Part shown: piece by piece, positions 18,499-29,977 of the stretch
Layout of the letters: every line of letters begins with the position of its first letter
Numbering within the stretch: the first letter of the stretch is position 1
Source of the DNA: Xanthomonas sp. 3793
Lineage (GTDB): Bacteria; Pseudomonadota; Gammaproteobacteria; Xanthomonadales; Xanthomonadaceae
Assembly (NCBI RefSeq): GCF_024806835.1
Contig: NZ_JANTYU010000004.1
Span: 124,001-188,000, forward strand
Direction: 5' to 3'
Length of the DNA stretch: 64,000 nucleotides
The notes under the pieces: generated by a model
What the model was told of the DNA's origin: nothing
Seen by the model: the letters and a program-made list of their open reading frames with translations, nothing else
The model's database searches: none
Translations under genes and position numbers: made by a program

Positions 18499-20640
18499 TC
18501 AAGCGGCCGCATACCGCACCGCGCTGCCGATCCAGCGCGCGACCACGCGATCGGCGATCTCCGGCGCGTCGGCCAGCAGGCGCTCGGCCAGCACCTGCAC
18601 GCGCGGCAGCAGGCCGGCGTCGCGGGCCAGATCGGCGATGCGGAAACTGGCGAGGCCGGTCTGGCGCGTGCCCAGCAGTTCGCCGGGACCGCGCAGCTCC
18701 AGATCCTTTTCCGCGATCACGAAACCATCGTTGGTCTGACGCATGGTTTCCAGGCGTTGACGCGCCATCATCGACAGCGGCCCCTGGTAGAGCAGCACGC
18801 AACTGGACGCCGCCGCACCGCGACCGACCCGGCCACGCAGCTGGTGCAACTGGGCCAGACCCAGCCGCTCGGCGTTTTCGATGATCATCAACGAGGCGTT
18901 GGGCACGTCCACGCCGACTTCGATCACGGTGGTGGCAACCAGCAGATCGCTGCGGCCTTGCTTGAAATCCAGCATGGCCTTCTGTTTTTCAGCCGGTTTC
19001 ATGCGGCCGTGCACGAGCGCGACGCGTACGCCGGGCAGCTGCGCCGACAAGGCCTCGAAGGTGACTTCCGCGGCTTGCGCTTCGATGCGTGGCGGGCCGG
19101 CCGGTGCAGCCTTGCCCGGGTCTTCGCTTTCTTCGATGAGCGTGCACACCCAATACGCCTGGCGCCCTTCGGCGCAGGCGGCGCGGATGCGCTCGACAAG
19201 ATCGGGGCGCCGTTCGGCGCTCAGGACGATGGTCTGCACCGGCGTACGGCCGGGCGGCAGCTCGTCGATGGCCGAGACGTCCAGATCCGCATAGGTCGAC
19301 ATCGCCAGGGTGCGCGGGATCGGCGTGGCGGTCATCACCAACTGATGCGGCACGCTGCCGGCGGCTGCGCCCTTGTCGCGCAGCGCCAGGCGCTGATGCA
19401 CGCCGAAGCGGTGCTGCTCGTCGATGATGGCCAGCGCCAGGTCGTGGAAGACCACCGCTTCCTGCATCAAGGCATGCGTGCCGACTACCACCTGGGCCTG
19501 GCCGGAGGCGACCTCGGCCATCGCCGCCGCGCGTGCCTTGCCGGTGACCTTGCCGGCCAGCCAGACGATGCGCACGCCCAGCGGTTCCAGCCAGCCGCGC
19601 AGGTTGGTGAGGTGTTGCTCGGCCAGCAGTTCGGTGGGCGCGGCCAGGGCGACCTGCTTGCCCTGCTCCACAGCCAGCATCGCCGCCAGGGCAGCGACCA
19701 CGGTCTTGCCGCTGCCGACATCGCCCTGCACCAACCGCAGCATCGGTGAGGGCTGCGCCAGGTCGTGCGCGATCTGTTCGAACACGCGGTGCTGCGCCCC
19801 GGTAAGCTGGAACGGCAATGCGTTGCGCAGTTGCTGCACCAGGCGGCCGCCGCGCAATTGCGGGGCACGGAAGCGCTGCAGGGCGATGCGCTGGCGGCGC
19901 AGGCTGAGCTGGTGCGCAAGCAGTTCTTCGAGCGCCAGCCGCTGTTGCGCCGGATGCCGGCCAGCGAGCAGTTGCTGCGGATCGCTGTTCACCGGCGGGC
20001 GGTGCATGGTCAGCAAGGCGCTACGCAGCGAGGGCAGTTGTTCGTCCTGCAGCCAGTGCGGCGGCAGCAACTCCAGTGCGGCCTCCGGCGGCAACCGCTC
20101 GAGTGCCTGGCCGATGAGCTTGCGCAGCGTGGCCGGGCCGACGCCTTCGAGCACCGGATAGACCGGATCCAGGCTGTCGCCCAGTTGTGCGTCTTCGCCT
20201 ACCGCGAGCACGCGGTAACTGGGATGGACAATTTCCCAACCGTTCTGGCCGGGCTTGGGCGTGCCGAACACTCGCACGCGCGTACCGACCGCAAACTGCG
20301 CCACCTGCGCGGCGCGAAAGTGGAAAAAGCGCAGCACCACGCTGCCGTGCGACTCGTCCGAGATAGCCACGCGCAGCAACGGGCGAAAGCGAAAGCCGCG
20401 CTCCACCGCCTCCACCCGCCCTTCGATCTGCGCCGGCACGCCGCTTTGCAGCTGCGCGATCGTGGTCAGCCGGGTGCGGTCTTCATACCGCAGCGGCAGA
20501 TGCAGCCACAGGTCCTGCACGCTCAGGATGCCGCGCGCGGCAAACTTGTCGGCCACTTTCGGGCCAACGCCGGGCAGGCTGGACAGCGGAGCCTGGCCGG
20601 CGACGGCCAGGCTCGGCGTGGCGACGCGCGCGCGGGGCAC
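18499..20640 (-). CDS. recG: ATP-dependent DNA helicase RecG
   Basis: A 713-residue superfamily 2 helicase that reverses stalled replication forks and processes branched DNA. The N-terminal wedge/OB domain is seen (LPGVGPKVADKFAARGI, then the beta-rich region to about residue 170). The helicase core has Walker A GDVGSGKT, the DEQHRFG box, TATPIPRTLAM and a C-terminal motif with QLRGRVGRG. Length matches the family (about 690-710). It ends 25 bases before ridA in transcription order reversed, i.e. it follows ridA at 20666, so the two are likely cotranscribed. Confidence 0.96.
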   Translation of the reverse strand: MPRARVATPSLAVAGQAPLSSLPGVGPKVADKFAARGILSVQDLWLHLPLRYEDRTRLTTIAQLQSGVPAQIEGRVEAVERGFRFRPLLRVAISDESHGSVVLRFFHFRAAQVAQFAVGTRVRVFGTPKPGQNGWEIVHPSYRVLAVGEDAQLGDSLDPVYPVLEGVGPATLRKLIGQALERLPPEAALELLPPHWLQDEQLPSLRSALLTMHRPPVNSDPQQLLAGRHPAQQRLALEELLAHQLSLRRQRIALQRFRAPQLRGGRLVQQLRNALPFQLTGAQHRVFEQIAHDLAQPSPMLRLVQGDVGSGKTVVAALAAMLAVEQGKQVALAAPTELLAEQHLTNLRGWLEPLGVRIVWLAGKVTGKARAAAMAEVASGQAQVVVGTHALMQEAVVFHDLALAIIDEQHRFGVHQRLALRDKGAAAGSVPHQLVMTATPIPRTLAMSTYADLDVSAIDELPPGRTPVQTIVLSAERRPDLVERIRAACAEGRQAYWVCTLIEESEDPGKAAPAGPPRIEAQAAEVTFEALSAQLPGVRVALVHGRMKPAEKQKAMLDFKQGRSDLLVATTVIEVGVDVPNASLMIIENAERLGLAQLHQLRGRVGRGAAASSCVLLYQGPLSMMARQRLETMRQTNDGFVIAEKDLELRGPGELLGTRQTGLASFRIADLARDAGLLPRVQVLAERLLADAPEIADRVVARWIGSAVRYAAA

Positions 20641-20665
20641 GGCGGGTCGGATCAGTCGCGCCGGA

Positions 20666-21046
20666 TCACTCGAGCACCATCACCGCATCGACTTCGAAAC
20701 CGGCGCCCTTCGGCAGGCCGGAGACTTCGATGGTGGAACGGGCCGGGAACGGGGCCTGGAAATACTCCTGCATCACCGCGTTGACGGCGGCAAACTGGCC
20801 CAGGTCGGTCAGGTACAGGCCCAGCCGCACGATCTTGTCGAGCGAGCCACCGGCCGCTTCGGCCACCGCCTTGAGGTTGTCGAACGCACGGCGCGCCTGC
20901 GCACCGATGTCGCCCGGCACGATCTCGCCGGTGGCCGGATCCAGCGGGATCTGGCCGGAGAAATACACCGTGTTGCCGGCGCGCACTGCCTGCGAGTAAG
21001 GGCCGATGGCGGCAGGCGCCTGGTCGGTATGGATGATCTGGGACAT
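20666..21046 (-). CDS. ridA: RidA / YjgF family enamine-imine deaminase
   Basis: A 126-residue cytoplasmic protein that hydrolyses reactive 2-aminoacrylate and related imines, protecting PLP enzymes. The family signatures are visible: IGPYSQAVRAGNTVYFSGQI, and near the end ARSTIEVSGLPKGAGFEVDA with the conserved Arg that binds the substrate carboxylate. The ATG at 21046 is the only sensible start. It lies immediately upstream of recG and, in the ancestral arrangement I infer, downstream of spoT. Confidence 0.96.
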   Translation of the reverse strand: MSQIIHTDQAPAAIGPYSQAVRAGNTVYFSGQIPLDPATGEIVPGDIGAQARRAFDNLKAVAEAAGGSLDKIVRLGLYLTDLGQFAAVNAVMQEYFQAPFPARSTIEVSGLPKGAGFEVDAVMVLE

Positions 21047-21279
21047 GGCGACTCCGTCAACACTGAAAACGAGCGCGCATTGTATCGGCGCCTGCCATGG
21101 CGGGCGAATGCGGCGGTGACGGCGCGCGGGCCTCGGTGGTGGCCTAACGGCGCGTTGCTCGGTGGACTGGGTGTCTTGCCGTGGTATGGGTTGCGGCTGG
21201 CTTTCGCTTGCGCGCGATGGCTTCAGTGAGGCTGTAGGTGTGCGCTGCTGGACGCTGTGTGACGTAGTGCGTGAGGCTT

Positions 21280-21387
21280 CGCCCGTCCACTCATCCGCCC
21301 CTTCGGGGCACCTTCTCCCCCATGAAGGGGGACGATGTCCCGATGGGAGAAGGGAGGTGCGCCTTCTCCCGTGAGAGAGCGCCAGGA
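21280..21387. repeat. REP-like hairpin repeat between ridA and garD
   Basis: A palindromic block with CCTTCTCCC (21311-21319) facing GGGAGAAGG (21345-21353), preceded by CCGCCCCTTCGGGG and followed by another CTTCTCCC. This is the appearance of the extragenic palindromes scattered in Xanthomonas genomes. It begins about 230 bases upstream of ridA and ends at the garD stop codon. The remaining 21047-21279 should hold the ridA promoter; nothing else is seen there. Confidence 0.6.
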
Positions 21388-22929
21388 CTAGGTAATCGGC
21401 GCCGGATTGAACAACGCCAGATCGTTGTGCAGGCGGTGCTGCTCGGTCCAGGTGCGCTGGCCGCTGGCAACGTCCAGATAGCGCTGGAACAACTCCCAAC
21501 CCAATTGCTCCAGCGTCTTGGCGCCGGTCGCCACGCCGCCGGCATCGATGTCCATCAGGTCGGACCAGCGTTGCGCCAATTCGCTGCGGGTGGCCACCTT
21601 GATCACCGGCACCATACCCAGGCCGTAGGGCGTTCCGCGCCCGGTGGTGAACACGTGCAGGTTCATGCCCGCCGCAACCTGCAAGGTGCCGCAGACGAAA
21701 TCGCTGGCCGGGGTGGCGCAATACTGCAGCCCGCGCCCCTTGACCCGCTCGCCGGGCGGCACCACACCGTTGATCGCCGAGGAGCCGGACTTGGCGATCG
21801 AACCCATCGCCTTCTCCACGATGTTGGCCAGCCCGCCCTTCTTGTTGCCCGGGGTGGTGTTGGCGCTGCGGTCGGCCTGGCCGCGCGCCAGGTAGGCGTC
21901 GTACCAGGCCATTTCGCGCACCAGCGCCTTGGCGACATCGGCATTGGCCGCGCGCGGCACCAGCAGGTGGATGCCATCGCGCACTTCGGTGTTTTCCGAA
22001 AACATCACCGTGGCACCGGCGCGTACCAGCAGGTCGGCGGCCACGCCCAGGCCCGGGTTGGCGGTGACACCGGAAAACGCGTCGCTGCCGCCGCATTGCA
22101 TGCCCACCACCAGCTCGCTGGCCGGCACGGTTTCGCGGCGACGCAGGTCCAGATGGCGCAGGCGCGCTTCGGCCATGGCCATGATCGAGCCCACCATGTC
22201 GGCAAAGCCCAGGCTGGCTTCCTGCAGGCGATACACGCCGCTGTCGTCGGCGCTGGCATCGTCGGGCAGCAGGCGCTCGGGCGCGAGTTTTTCGCAGCCC
22301 AGGCCCACGATCAGCGCCTGCCCGCCGAAGTTGGGGCTGCGCGCGATGTTGCGCAGCGTGCGGATGGGGATGATGGCCTCCGGCGCGGTGATTGCCACGC
22401 CGCAACCGTAGACGTGATTGATCGCAACCACATCGTCGACATTGGGATAGTTGGGCAGCAGCTCGGTGCGGATGCGCTCCACCGCATGGCCGAGCACGCC
22501 CACCACGCACTGCACGCTGGTCATGATGCCCAGGATGTTGCGCGTGCCGACACTGCCGTCGCGGTTGCGATAGCCCTGGAAGGTGTAGCCCTGCAGGGGC
22601 TCGGGTGCGGGTGCCGGCTGCAGCGACAGATCCAGCGCGCTCAGATCGGGCGCTTCGGGCATCGCCAGCAGTTGCTCGCTCACCCAGGCGCCGCGTGCGA
22701 TGTCGGCATTGGCGGTGCCGATCACCGCGCCCAGGCGGATCACCGGCGCGCCGGCGGCCAGGTCGCGCAGCGCCATCTTGTGGCCCTGCGGAATGTGTTC
22801 GATGGCGGTGAGCCCATCCGGAAAAGTGGCGCCGGCCGGCGCGCCGTCATCGTTGACGACGATGGCGACGTTGTCGCGCGCATGGGCGCGGATGCTCAGC
22901 CAACGGGTGGATTGCTGGGTTGCGGACAT
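21388..22929 (-). CDS. garD: Galactarate dehydratase GarD
   Basis: A 513-residue enzyme of the UxaA/GarD family. It dehydrates D-galactarate (meso-galactaric acid) to 5-dehydro-4-deoxy-D-glucarate. The chain resembles E. coli GarD throughout ([32 protein letters not shown]-like region, [39 protein letters not shown]), and the length (E. coli 523) fits better than altronate dehydratase. I chose the ATG at 22929 (MSATQQS), which follows AAGG; an earlier ATG at 22965 would abut the porin stop. It is the last gene of the hexarate operon. Confidence 0.92.
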   Translation of the reverse strand: MSATQQSTRWLSIRAHARDNVAIVVNDDGAPAGATFPDGLTAIEHIPQGHKMALRDLAAGAPVIRLGAVIGTANADIARGAWVSEQLLAMPEAPDLSALDLSLQPAPAPEPLQGYTFQGYRNRDGSVGTRNILGIMTSVQCVVGVLGHAVERIRTELLPNYPNVDDVVAINHVYGCGVAITAPEAIIPIRTLRNIARSPNFGGQALIVGLGCEKLAPERLLPDDASADDSGVYRLQEASLGFADMVGSIMAMAEARLRHLDLRRRETVPASELVVGMQCGGSDAFSGVTANPGLGVAADLLVRAGATVMFSENTEVRDGIHLLVPRAANADVAKALVREMAWYDAYLARGQADRSANTTPGNKKGGLANIVEKAMGSIAKSGSSAINGVVPPGERVKGRGLQYCATPASDFVCGTLQVAAGMNLHVFTTGRGTPYGLGMVPVIKVATRSELAQRWSDLMDIDAGGVATGAKTLEQLGWELFQRYLDVASGQRTWTEQHRLHNDLALFNPAPIT

Positions 22930-22964
22930 CGTGGGGCTACCTTGCAGGCGTGGGGTGGAGTGCA

Positions 22965-24236
22965 TTACCGGTCGGGGCTGTCGAACTGACGGCGGTACTG
23001 CAGGATCAGGCGGTTTTCATCGACATTGCGCTGGTAATTGGAGCGAAAGGTGCCGTTGAACCAGATGGCGCTCAAGTGCTTGAAGCGCTCGCTCTGGAAT
23101 TGATAGGTGGTCAAGATATCGCGAGCCCACTCGCGGCCTTCGCCGGCATAGGTGGCCGGCTGCGCATGGTCGCCGCTGATGTAGCGCGCCATCACGCTGA
23201 GGCCGGGAATGCCGATGCTCTTGCCATCGATGCTGTAACGCAGCTGCCAGCTGCGCTCGCCGCGTTCGAGAAAGTCGTTGATGAAGGTCCAGTTGAAGAC
23301 ATTGCCGTCGGTGCCGCCCGGCCAGGGCATGGCGCTGGGGCCGGACAGGCGTTGATAGCCGGCGCCGAATTCGTGCCCACCCGTGCGCCAGGACAGCATG
23401 CTGCTGAACATGCGGTTGTCGATCGGCCCGGCACGCGACTGGCCGATGTCATCGGTTCGGAAATAACGCAGATCCACACGCAGCTGGTCCTTGCCGAAGG
23501 CATGCGTCTGGATCAGGTTGTAGAGCTGCTGCCGGTAGATGTCTTCCATCACCGCGCCCTGATAGCGCAGTTGCGTGCCGGGCACGACGCTGTAGGTTGC
23601 CGAGAGCAGGTTCAACGCATCCGAATCCGGCGTGCCTAAAAAACGACGGTTCTTGTTGGTCAAGGTGATGGGCACGCGCGAATCGCCGTCGCGGTACCAG
23701 GCGCTGGTGAAGCGCGCGAGCAGCAGATCGAGCTTGGGCACGTCCTTGGATTCCAGGGTCACGCCCTGAAATGTCTCCGGCATGATGCGGGTGATGCTGG
23801 CGCGCACCAGCGGCTCGTTGGGAATGAAGCTGCCCCACTTCACTTCGGTTTGCGAGGCGCGCAGCTTGAGCGTGGGTGCCACCCGCATCAGCGCATGTTG
23901 CGCAGTACCGTCGTCGTTGTTGGGCAACAGGCCGGTGCCGCCTTCGGCGCGCACGCCATCGAGCTTGAAATCGCCGATACCCAGCAGATCCAGGCCCGCG
24001 CCGACCGCCCCGCGGGTATAGCCGCTACGGGCATCGACCACGAACCCCTGCGCCCACTCGGCACGCTTGCCCTGCCCTTCGCCGCTGCGGAAATCGCGGT
24101 TGTAATAGAAGTTGAGCGCGGTGACCTCGGCCGTTGCGCCATTCCAGAACCCCTCATCGGGTGGTTGCGCACGCGCACGCCCGGCCGCGCCGACCGCCAG
24201 CAGCGCAGCGCCGCTGATTGCCATCATGCTTTTCAT
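22965..24236 (-). CDS. OprD-family outer-membrane porin
   Basis: A 423-residue porin: signal peptide ([20 protein letters not shown], cleavage after ARA), then alternating beta strands with [20 protein letters not shown] and a C-terminal barrel ending [14 protein letters not shown]. OprD-type porins admit small carboxylates and basic amino acids. Lying between gudD and garD, it most likely imports glucarate or galactarate through the outer membrane (inference). The start is the ATG at 24236; an upstream ATG at 24272 adds an unlikely leader. Confidence 0.85.
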   Translation of the reverse strand: MKSMMAISGAALLAVGAAGRARAQPPDEGFWNGATAEVTALNFYYNRDFRSGEGQGKRAEWAQGFVVDARSGYTRGAVGAGLDLLGIGDFKLDGVRAEGGTGLLPNNDDGTAQHALMRVAPTLKLRASQTEVKWGSFIPNEPLVRASITRIMPETFQGVTLESKDVPKLDLLLARFTSAWYRDGDSRVPITLTNKNRRFLGTPDSDALNLLSATYSVVPGTQLRYQGAVMEDIYRQQLYNLIQTHAFGKDQLRVDLRYFRTDDIGQSRAGPIDNRMFSSMLSWRTGGHEFGAGYQRLSGPSAMPWPGGTDGNVFNWTFINDFLERGERSWQLRYSIDGKSIGIPGLSVMARYISGDHAQPATYAGEGREWARDILTTYQFQSERFKHLSAIWFNGTFRSNYQRNVDENRLILQYRRQFDSPDR

Positions 24237-24312
24237 TGCTCGGTTCTCCACCTGCGGTGAACTGGCGGTCATGCGCTGCTGCCGGCGCTCCGGCAGCAGG
24301 CATCGGGGCGCT

Positions 24313-25668
24313 TCAGCGCACCAGGCAGGGCCGCTTGTTGTCGAAGGTCCAGTTGGGGATCAGCGCCTGCATCGCGGCGGCGTCATCGCGCGCGCCCAGG
24401 CTCAGGCTTTGGTAGGTGCGATGCGCGGCCTCCAGCGCGTCCATGTCCAGCTCCACACCCAGGCCCGGCCTTGCCGGCACCTGGATCTGGCCGCCGACGA
24501 TCTGCAGTGGGTCGTGAGTCAGGCGTTGGCCGTCCTGCCAGATCCAGTGCGTGTCGATGGCGGTCACCTGCCCCGGCGCTGCAGCCGCGACATGGGTGAA
24601 CATCGCCAGCGAAATATCGAAATGGTTGTTGGAATGCGAGCCCCAGGTCAGGCCCCAGTCGCGACACAGTTGCGCCACCCGCACCGAGCCCTGCAACGTC
24701 CAGAAATGCGGGTCGGCCAGCGGGATATCCACCGACTGCAACTGGATGGCATGGCCCATCTGCCGCCAGTCGGTGGCGATCATGTTGGTGGCGGTCGGCA
24801 GGCCGGTGGCGCGACGGAATTCGGCCATGATCTCGCGCCCGGAATAGCCATCCTGCGCACCACACGGGTCTTCGGCATAGGCCATCACTCCATGCATGTC
24901 GCGGCACAGAGCGATGGCCTGATCCAGCGACCACGCACCATTGGGGTCGAGGGTGATGCGCGCCTGCGGAAACCGCGCGTGCAACGCATGGATCGCCTCG
25001 ATCTCCTCCTCGCCGCGCAGCACGCCGCCCTTGAGCTTGAAATCGCGGAAGCCGTATTTTTCGTAGGCCGCTTCGGCCAGCCGCACCACCGATGCCGGCG
25101 TCAAGGCTTCCTGGTCGCGCACAGCCTCCCAGTCATCGCGGGCACCGCTGCCGTCGCGGTAGTCGAGCGCAGTCTTGCGCCGGTCGCCGATGAAAAACAG
25201 ATAGCCCAGCACATCCACGGCGCTGCGTTGCTGGCCTTCACCGAGCAAGGCAGCGACAGGCTGGTCGAGGAATTGCCCTAGCAGATCCAGCAACGCCGAT
25301 TCGATGGCCGTCACCGCATGGATGGTGATGCGCAGATCGAAGGTCTGCAGGCCACGGCCGGCGCTGTCGCGGTCGGCAAAGGCGGTGCGTACCTGATTGA
25401 GGATGCGCTGATACTCGGCGATGGAGCGGCCGCGAATGAGCGGCGCGGCTTCCTGCAGCAAGCCGGCGATCGCCGCGCCGCCAGGCACTTCGCCCACGCC
25501 GGTGCGTCCGGACGAATCGCGCAGCACCAGCACATTGCGGGTGAAGTAGGGCGCGTGCGCGCCACTGAGGTTGAGCAGCATGCTGTCCTGCCCGGCGACA
25601 GGCACCACGCGGATGTCGGTGATGCGCGGCGTGGCGCCGATGCTTGCAGGTGCGGTGTGGATAGTCAT
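24313..25668 (-). CDS. gudD: D-glucarate dehydratase
   Basis: A 451-residue enolase-superfamily enzyme converting D-glucarate to 5-dehydro-4-deoxy-D-glucarate. It resembles E. coli GudD almost end to end: [43 protein letters not shown] (catalytic Lys in the KxK position), LDPNGAWSL and AEDPCG metal ligands, [33 protein letters not shown] (His-Asp dyad), [11 protein letters not shown] at the end. The ATG at 25668 follows GGGAGA. It is 19 bases downstream of gudP. Confidence 0.96.
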   Translation of the reverse strand: MTIHTAPASIGATPRITDIRVVPVAGQDSMLLNLSGAHAPYFTRNVLVLRDSSGRTGVGEVPGGAAIAGLLQEAAPLIRGRSIAEYQRILNQVRTAFADRDSAGRGLQTFDLRITIHAVTAIESALLDLLGQFLDQPVAALLGEGQQRSAVDVLGYLFFIGDRRKTALDYRDGSGARDDWEAVRDQEALTPASVVRLAEAAYEKYGFRDFKLKGGVLRGEEEIEAIHALHARFPQARITLDPNGAWSLDQAIALCRDMHGVMAYAEDPCGAQDGYSGREIMAEFRRATGLPTATNMIATDWRQMGHAIQLQSVDIPLADPHFWTLQGSVRVAQLCRDWGLTWGSHSNNHFDISLAMFTHVAAAAPGQVTAIDTHWIWQDGQRLTHDPLQIVGGQIQVPARPGLGVELDMDALEAAHRTYQSLSLGARDDAAAMQALIPNWTFDNKRPCLVR

Positions 25669-25687
25669 CGAAAGTCTCCCAGGACGG

Positions 25688-27067
25688 TCACAGCGGTGCG
25701 GGCACGGGCATGGACGGGCCGCCGGGCGGCGCCTTGAGTTCCACGCGCTTGATTTCGCCCACCACCACCAGATAGGACACCACCGCCAGCAAGGCATTGA
25801 GCCCGACGAACACCAGCGCCCATTCGAAGGTGCCGGTGGTGGACACGATGTAGCCGATGACGATCGGCGTGGTGATGCCGGCGATGTTGCCGAAGGTATT
25901 GAACAGGCCACCGGACAGGCCGGCGATTTCCTTGGGCGAGGTATCGGCCACCACCGCCCAGCCGAGTGCGCCGATGCCCTTGCCGAAGAAGGCCAGCGCC
26001 ATCAGCCCGACCACCATCCATTCGGCCTGCACATAGTTGCAGCCGATCATCGTCACCGACATCAACATGCCGACAACGATCGGCGTCTTGCGCGAGACGG
26101 TGAGCGAGTAGCCACGCCGCACCATGCGGTCGGACACATAGCCACCCAGCACGCCGCCGATGAAGCCGCACACCGCCGGCAACGACGCCACAAAGCCGGC
26201 CTCCAGGATCGACATGCCGCGCTCCTTGACCAGGTACACGGGAAACCAGGTCAGGAAGAAATACGTCAACGTGGTAATGCAGTACTGGCCGATGTACACA
26301 CCCAGCAACATGCGGTTGCACAACAGCTGCTTGGCGTAATGCCACTGCGTGCCCTTGGGCTGACTGCCCGGCTTGTTGCCCTGCTCCATGTCCACCAGCG
26401 CGCCGTTGCGCTGGATGTAGTCCAGTTCCTGCGCGCTCAGGCGGGGGTGTTCGCGCGGGGCATAGATGGTCTTGCGCCACAGCAGCGCCAGCAGCACGCC
26501 CACGCCGCCCATCACCAGAAACACATGCTCCCAGCCCCAGGCATGCACCAGCCAGCCCATCAGCGGCGCAAACGCCACCGTGGCGAAATACTGCGCAGAA
26601 TTGAAGATCGACGCAGCCAGGCCACGCTCGGCGGTGGGAAACCAGGCCGCCACGATGCGGCTATTGCCCGGAAACGACGGCGCTTCGGCAATGCCGACCA
26701 GAAAGCGCAGCACAAACAACGTGGTGACCGCCCAGGTCACCGGCACCCAGTCGATAAAGCCCTGCAGGGCGGTGAACAACGACCAGATCAGCAGCGACAG
26801 GCCGTACACGCGCCGCGAGCCGAAGCGATCGAGCAACCAGCCACCGGGAATCTGCCCGGCCACATAGGCCCACCCGAACGCAGAAAAGATGAAGCCCATC
26901 TGCAGCGCGTCGATGCCCAGCGCATCCTGGACCGCGGAGCCGGCGATGGACAAGGTGGCGCGATCGGCATAGTTGATCGTGGTCACCACGAACAGCATCA
27001 GCAAGATCAGGTAGCGCCTGCGCGGAACCGTCGTTGAACCGACTGTTTTTGAATCGATAGCCATCAT
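25688..27067 (-). CDS. gudP: MFS transporter, glucarate/galactarate type
   Basis: A 459-residue, 12-helix inner-membrane symporter of the anion:cation symporter family. It has the GudP/GarP signature regions [20 protein letters not shown] and [20 protein letters not shown]. It probably takes up D-glucarate and galactarate with protons. Two adjacent ATGs exist (27067 and 27064); the second has better spacing from GTGAGG. About 115 bases separate it from the dehydrogenase upstream, more than elsewhere in the operon. Confidence 0.92.
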   Translation of the reverse strand: MMAIDSKTVGSTTVPRRRYLILLMLFVVTTINYADRATLSIAGSAVQDALGIDALQMGFIFSAFGWAYVAGQIPGGWLLDRFGSRRVYGLSLLIWSLFTALQGFIDWVPVTWAVTTLFVLRFLVGIAEAPSFPGNSRIVAAWFPTAERGLAASIFNSAQYFATVAFAPLMGWLVHAWGWEHVFLVMGGVGVLLALLWRKTIYAPREHPRLSAQELDYIQRNGALVDMEQGNKPGSQPKGTQWHYAKQLLCNRMLLGVYIGQYCITTLTYFFLTWFPVYLVKERGMSILEAGFVASLPAVCGFIGGVLGGYVSDRMVRRGYSLTVSRKTPIVVGMLMSVTMIGCNYVQAEWMVVGLMALAFFGKGIGALGWAVVADTSPKEIAGLSGGLFNTFGNIAGITTPIVIGYIVSTTGTFEWALVFVGLNALLAVVSYLVVVGEIKRVELKAPPGGPSMPVPAPL

Positions 27068-27183
27068 CGTTCCTCACCTATGACGATGGAAGCGCACTGC
27101 GCTTCGGTACTCCACGTTGCGCCTGCAGATGGCGTACCGGACCCTCCTCCGGCACGCCTCAGGCATCGTTGCCGCGGCAGCTG

Positions 27184-28764
27184 TCAGTCGTGTCCCAGCA
27201 CGCCATCCACGCGTCGCCACAGCCCGAGCGGGTTGTCGTGCGCGACGGCGGCAGGCAACAGCGCCGGCGGCAGATCCTGATAGCAGACCGGGCGCAGGAA
27301 GCGATCGATCGCCAGCGTGCCGACCGAGGTGCTGCGGCTGTCGGAGGTGGCCGGGAACGGGCCGCCGTGCACCATCGCGTGGCAGACTTCCACGCCGGTG
27401 GGCCAGTCGTTGACCAGGATGCGCCCGGCCTTGCGCTCCAGCACCGGCAGCAATGCGGCGGCCAGTTCGGTATCGCCGGCCTCCATGTGCAAGGTGGCGG
27501 TGAGCTGGCCTTCCAGGTGCTCGCTCAGCGCGCGCAGCTGTTCGATGTCCCTGCAACGCACCAGCAGCGACGAGGCGCCGAAGACTTCGGCCTGCAGCGC
27601 TTCATCGGCCAGGAATGCATCGGCGTCGGTGCCGAACAACGCCGCCGGGCAGCGCCCGGCTTCCGCCGCGCCGCCGCGTGCCAGCGTGCTGACCTGCGGA
27701 TGCGCGGCCAGACGCTGCACGCCTTGCGCGTAGGCCTGGCCAATGCCTGCGGTGAGCATCGCTGCCGGCGACACCGCCTGCAGCGTTTGCGTTGCGGAGG
27801 CGACAAACGCATCCAGCGCCGGCGAATCGATCGCCAGCAGCAAGCCGGGATTGGTGCAGAACTGCCCGCTGCCCAGGGTGAGCGAGCCGACGAACGCCTT
27901 GCCCAGGTCGGACGCGCGTGCCTGCAGCGCCTGCGGCAACAGATACACCGGATTGATCGCGCTCATCTCCGCATACACCGGAATCGGCTCGCGGCGTGCC
28001 GCGGCAATCTTGACCAGCGCCATGCCGCCGGCACGCGAGCCGGTGAAACCCACCGCCTTGATGCGTGCGTCGGCCACCAGTTGCGCGCCGATCTCGATGC
28101 CGGCGTCAAACAGCAGCGAGAACACGCCCTCGGGCAGGCCGCATTGCGCCACCGCCGCCTGGATCGCACGGCCCACCAGTTCCGAAGTGCCCGGATGCGC
28201 GCCGTGCGCCTTGACCACCACCGGGCAGCCGGCCGCCAGTGCCGAGGCGGTATCGCCACCGGCCACCGAGAATGCCAGCGGGAAATTACTGGCACCGAAC
28301 ACCGCCACCGGCCCCAGCGCGATATGCCGCTGACGCAGATCCGCGCGCGGCAAGGGCGTGCGTTGCGGCAGCGCCGGGTCGATCCGCGCCTGCAGCCAGC
28401 TTCCTTCGCGCACCACGTTGGCGAACAGGCGCAGCTGCCCCACCGTGCGTCCCCGCTCGCCTTCCAGGCGCGGGCGCGGCAGGCCGCTTTCATGCATGGC
28501 GCGTTCGATCAAGGCATCGCCCAGTGCCAGGATCTGCTCGGCGATGGTTTCCAGGAAGACTGCGCGCGCGTCCAGCGTCACTTCGCGGTAACGATCGAAC
28601 GCCGCCTGTGCCAACGCGCAGGCCTGCTCCAGATCCTGTGCGCTCGCCGAGCCGAACGCCGGCTGCAATGCCGCGCCGCTGGCCGCATCCACCGCATGAA
28701 ATTCCTCCCCTGCGCCGCGCACGTCGCGCTGCCCGATCAGCGATTGGCCCTGGATGGTGTGCAT
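27184..28764 (-). CDS. 2,5-dioxovalerate (alpha-ketoglutarate semialdehyde) dehydrogenase
   Basis: A 526-residue NAD(P)-dependent aldehyde dehydrogenase. It oxidises 2-oxoglutarate semialdehyde to 2-oxoglutarate, the last step of hexarate catabolism. Catalytic residues are visible: Glu266 in [10 protein letters not shown] and Cys303 in [28 protein letters not shown] forms the cofactor region. The length fits the KGSDH subgroup (about 525) better than ordinary ALDHs. The ATG at 28764 shares one base with the kdgD stop (TGATG), so the two are coupled. Confidence 0.93.
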   Translation of the reverse strand: MHTIQGQSLIGQRDVRGAGEEFHAVDAASGAALQPAFGSASAQDLEQACALAQAAFDRYREVTLDARAVFLETIAEQILALGDALIERAMHESGLPRPRLEGERGRTVGQLRLFANVVREGSWLQARIDPALPQRTPLPRADLRQRHIALGPVAVFGASNFPLAFSVAGGDTASALAAGCPVVVKAHGAHPGTSELVGRAIQAAVAQCGLPEGVFSLLFDAGIEIGAQLVADARIKAVGFTGSRAGGMALVKIAAARREPIPVYAEMSAINPVYLLPQALQARASDLGKAFVGSLTLGSGQFCTNPGLLLAIDSPALDAFVASATQTLQAVSPAAMLTAGIGQAYAQGVQRLAAHPQVSTLARGGAAEAGRCPAALFGTDADAFLADEALQAEVFGASSLLVRCRDIEQLRALSEHLEGQLTATLHMEAGDTELAAALLPVLERKAGRILVNDWPTGVEVCHAMVHGGPFPATSDSRSTSVGTLAIDRFLRPVCYQDLPPALLPAAVAHDNPLGLWRRVDGVLGHD

Positions 28765-29681
28765 CAGCGACGTCCTCCGATCAGGTGCTTGAGCTGGGCG
28801 AATTCGTCCTCGCTGAGGTCGGCCAGCGGCGTGCGGACCGGACCGGCCGGGCGGCCGACCGCGCGCATGCCGGCCTTGACGATCGACACCGCATAACCGG
28901 CGCGGCGATTGCGCAGCACGGTGTACGGCAACACGAAGTCGTTGAGCTCGCGGTAGATGCTGGCGTGGTCGCGCGCGCGCACCGCCGCATAGAACGCCAA
29001 CGCCCACTCGGGCAGGAAATTGAAGATGGCCGACGAATAGGTGGTCACGCCCATTTCCAGATACGGCAGCGCGAAGGTTTCGGCGGTGGGCAGTCCGCCC
29101 ACGTAGAGCAATCGGTCGCCCAGGCGTGCGTAGATGCGGGTCATGCGATCCACATCGCCGATGCCGTCCTTGTAGCCCACCAGGTTGGGGCAACGCTCGG
29201 CGACACGCGACAGGGTCACATCGTCGAGCTTGGCGTTGGCGCGGCCGTAGACGATCACGCCCAGCCTGGTCGCCTTGCAGACGCGCTCGACATGATCGGC
29301 CACACCATCGGCATCGCACTCGGTGAGGTACGGCGGAAACAGCAGGATGCCGTCGGCATCATTGCGCTCGGCAGCCTGCGCCATCTCCACGGCGATCGCG
29401 GTGCCGTAGCCGGCCGGTGCGATGACCGGCATGCGGCCGGCGGTCTGGGTCACCGCCGCGCGCACGGCGCGGTTCACTTCGTCCAAGGTCAGCGAAAACA
29501 GCTCGCCGGTGCCGCCGGCGGCAAACAGCCCGGCGGCCGGGTGCGAGGACAGCCAGTCCAGATTGCTGCGGTAGGCGGATTCGTCAAAGGCCAGGTCGGC
29601 ATCGAAATGGGTCACCGGAAACGACAACAGCCCGGCGCCAAGCGCTTGGGCCATTTCGGACGGGGTGTATCTGCTGCTCAT
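28764..29681 (-). CDS. kdgD: 5-dehydro-4-deoxyglucarate dehydratase
   Basis: A 305-residue class I lyase-fold enzyme of the DHDPS/NAL family. It decarboxylates and dehydrates 5-dehydro-4-deoxyglucarate to 2-oxoglutarate semialdehyde. The Schiff-base lysine is K171 in VGYKDGIGD, with Tyr145 in VIVYGRANA as the partner residue; [10 protein letters not shown] is the family's substrate loop. It is the first gene of the leftward hexarate operon, and its product is the substrate of the next enzyme. Confidence 0.95.
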   Translation of the reverse strand: MSSRYTPSEMAQALGAGLLSFPVTHFDADLAFDESAYRSNLDWLSSHPAAGLFAAGGTGELFSLTLDEVNRAVRAAVTQTAGRMPVIAPAGYGTAIAVEMAQAAERNDADGILLFPPYLTECDADGVADHVERVCKATRLGVIVYGRANAKLDDVTLSRVAERCPNLVGYKDGIGDVDRMTRIYARLGDRLLYVGGLPTAETFALPYLEMGVTTYSSAIFNFLPEWALAFYAAVRARDHASIYRELNDFVLPYTVLRNRRAGYAVSIVKAGMRAVGRPAGPVRTPLADLSEDEFAQLKHLIGGRR

Positions 29682-29762
29682 CGGACAAACGCTCCTGGGC
29701 GGGGGATGCGGTTGATCCTAGAAATGCAGATCGTTGCCGGTCCAAACCAAAGGACGTATTGT

Positions 29763-29783
29763 TTGATTCACAAGTTGAATCAA
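29763..29783. promoter_or_regulatory. Probable LysR-type operator between kdgD and the LysR gene
   Basis: A perfect inverted repeat TTGATTC-N7-GAATCAA, with the T-N11-A-type spacing of LysR family sites. It lies in the 296-base divergent region, 82 bases upstream of kdgD and 195 upstream of the LysR start. It probably controls both directions (inference). Confidence 0.6.
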
Positions 29784-29977
29784 TCGCATCATCAGGCGAC
29801 GTAGTGCGCCGCAAATGGCTGCTTTGCAACGCTTTTTCGACACTGCGTAATTATGGCCGGTTGCGCCCGTCAGCCGGGCTCCTGGCTTGGCACCGCCTAT
29901 TCATTCGCGCTGGTGGCGGAAGGATGTTGCGGGTGCAGCATCCAATTCATGTGTTTTGCCATGCGAGGCCCGCCCCC

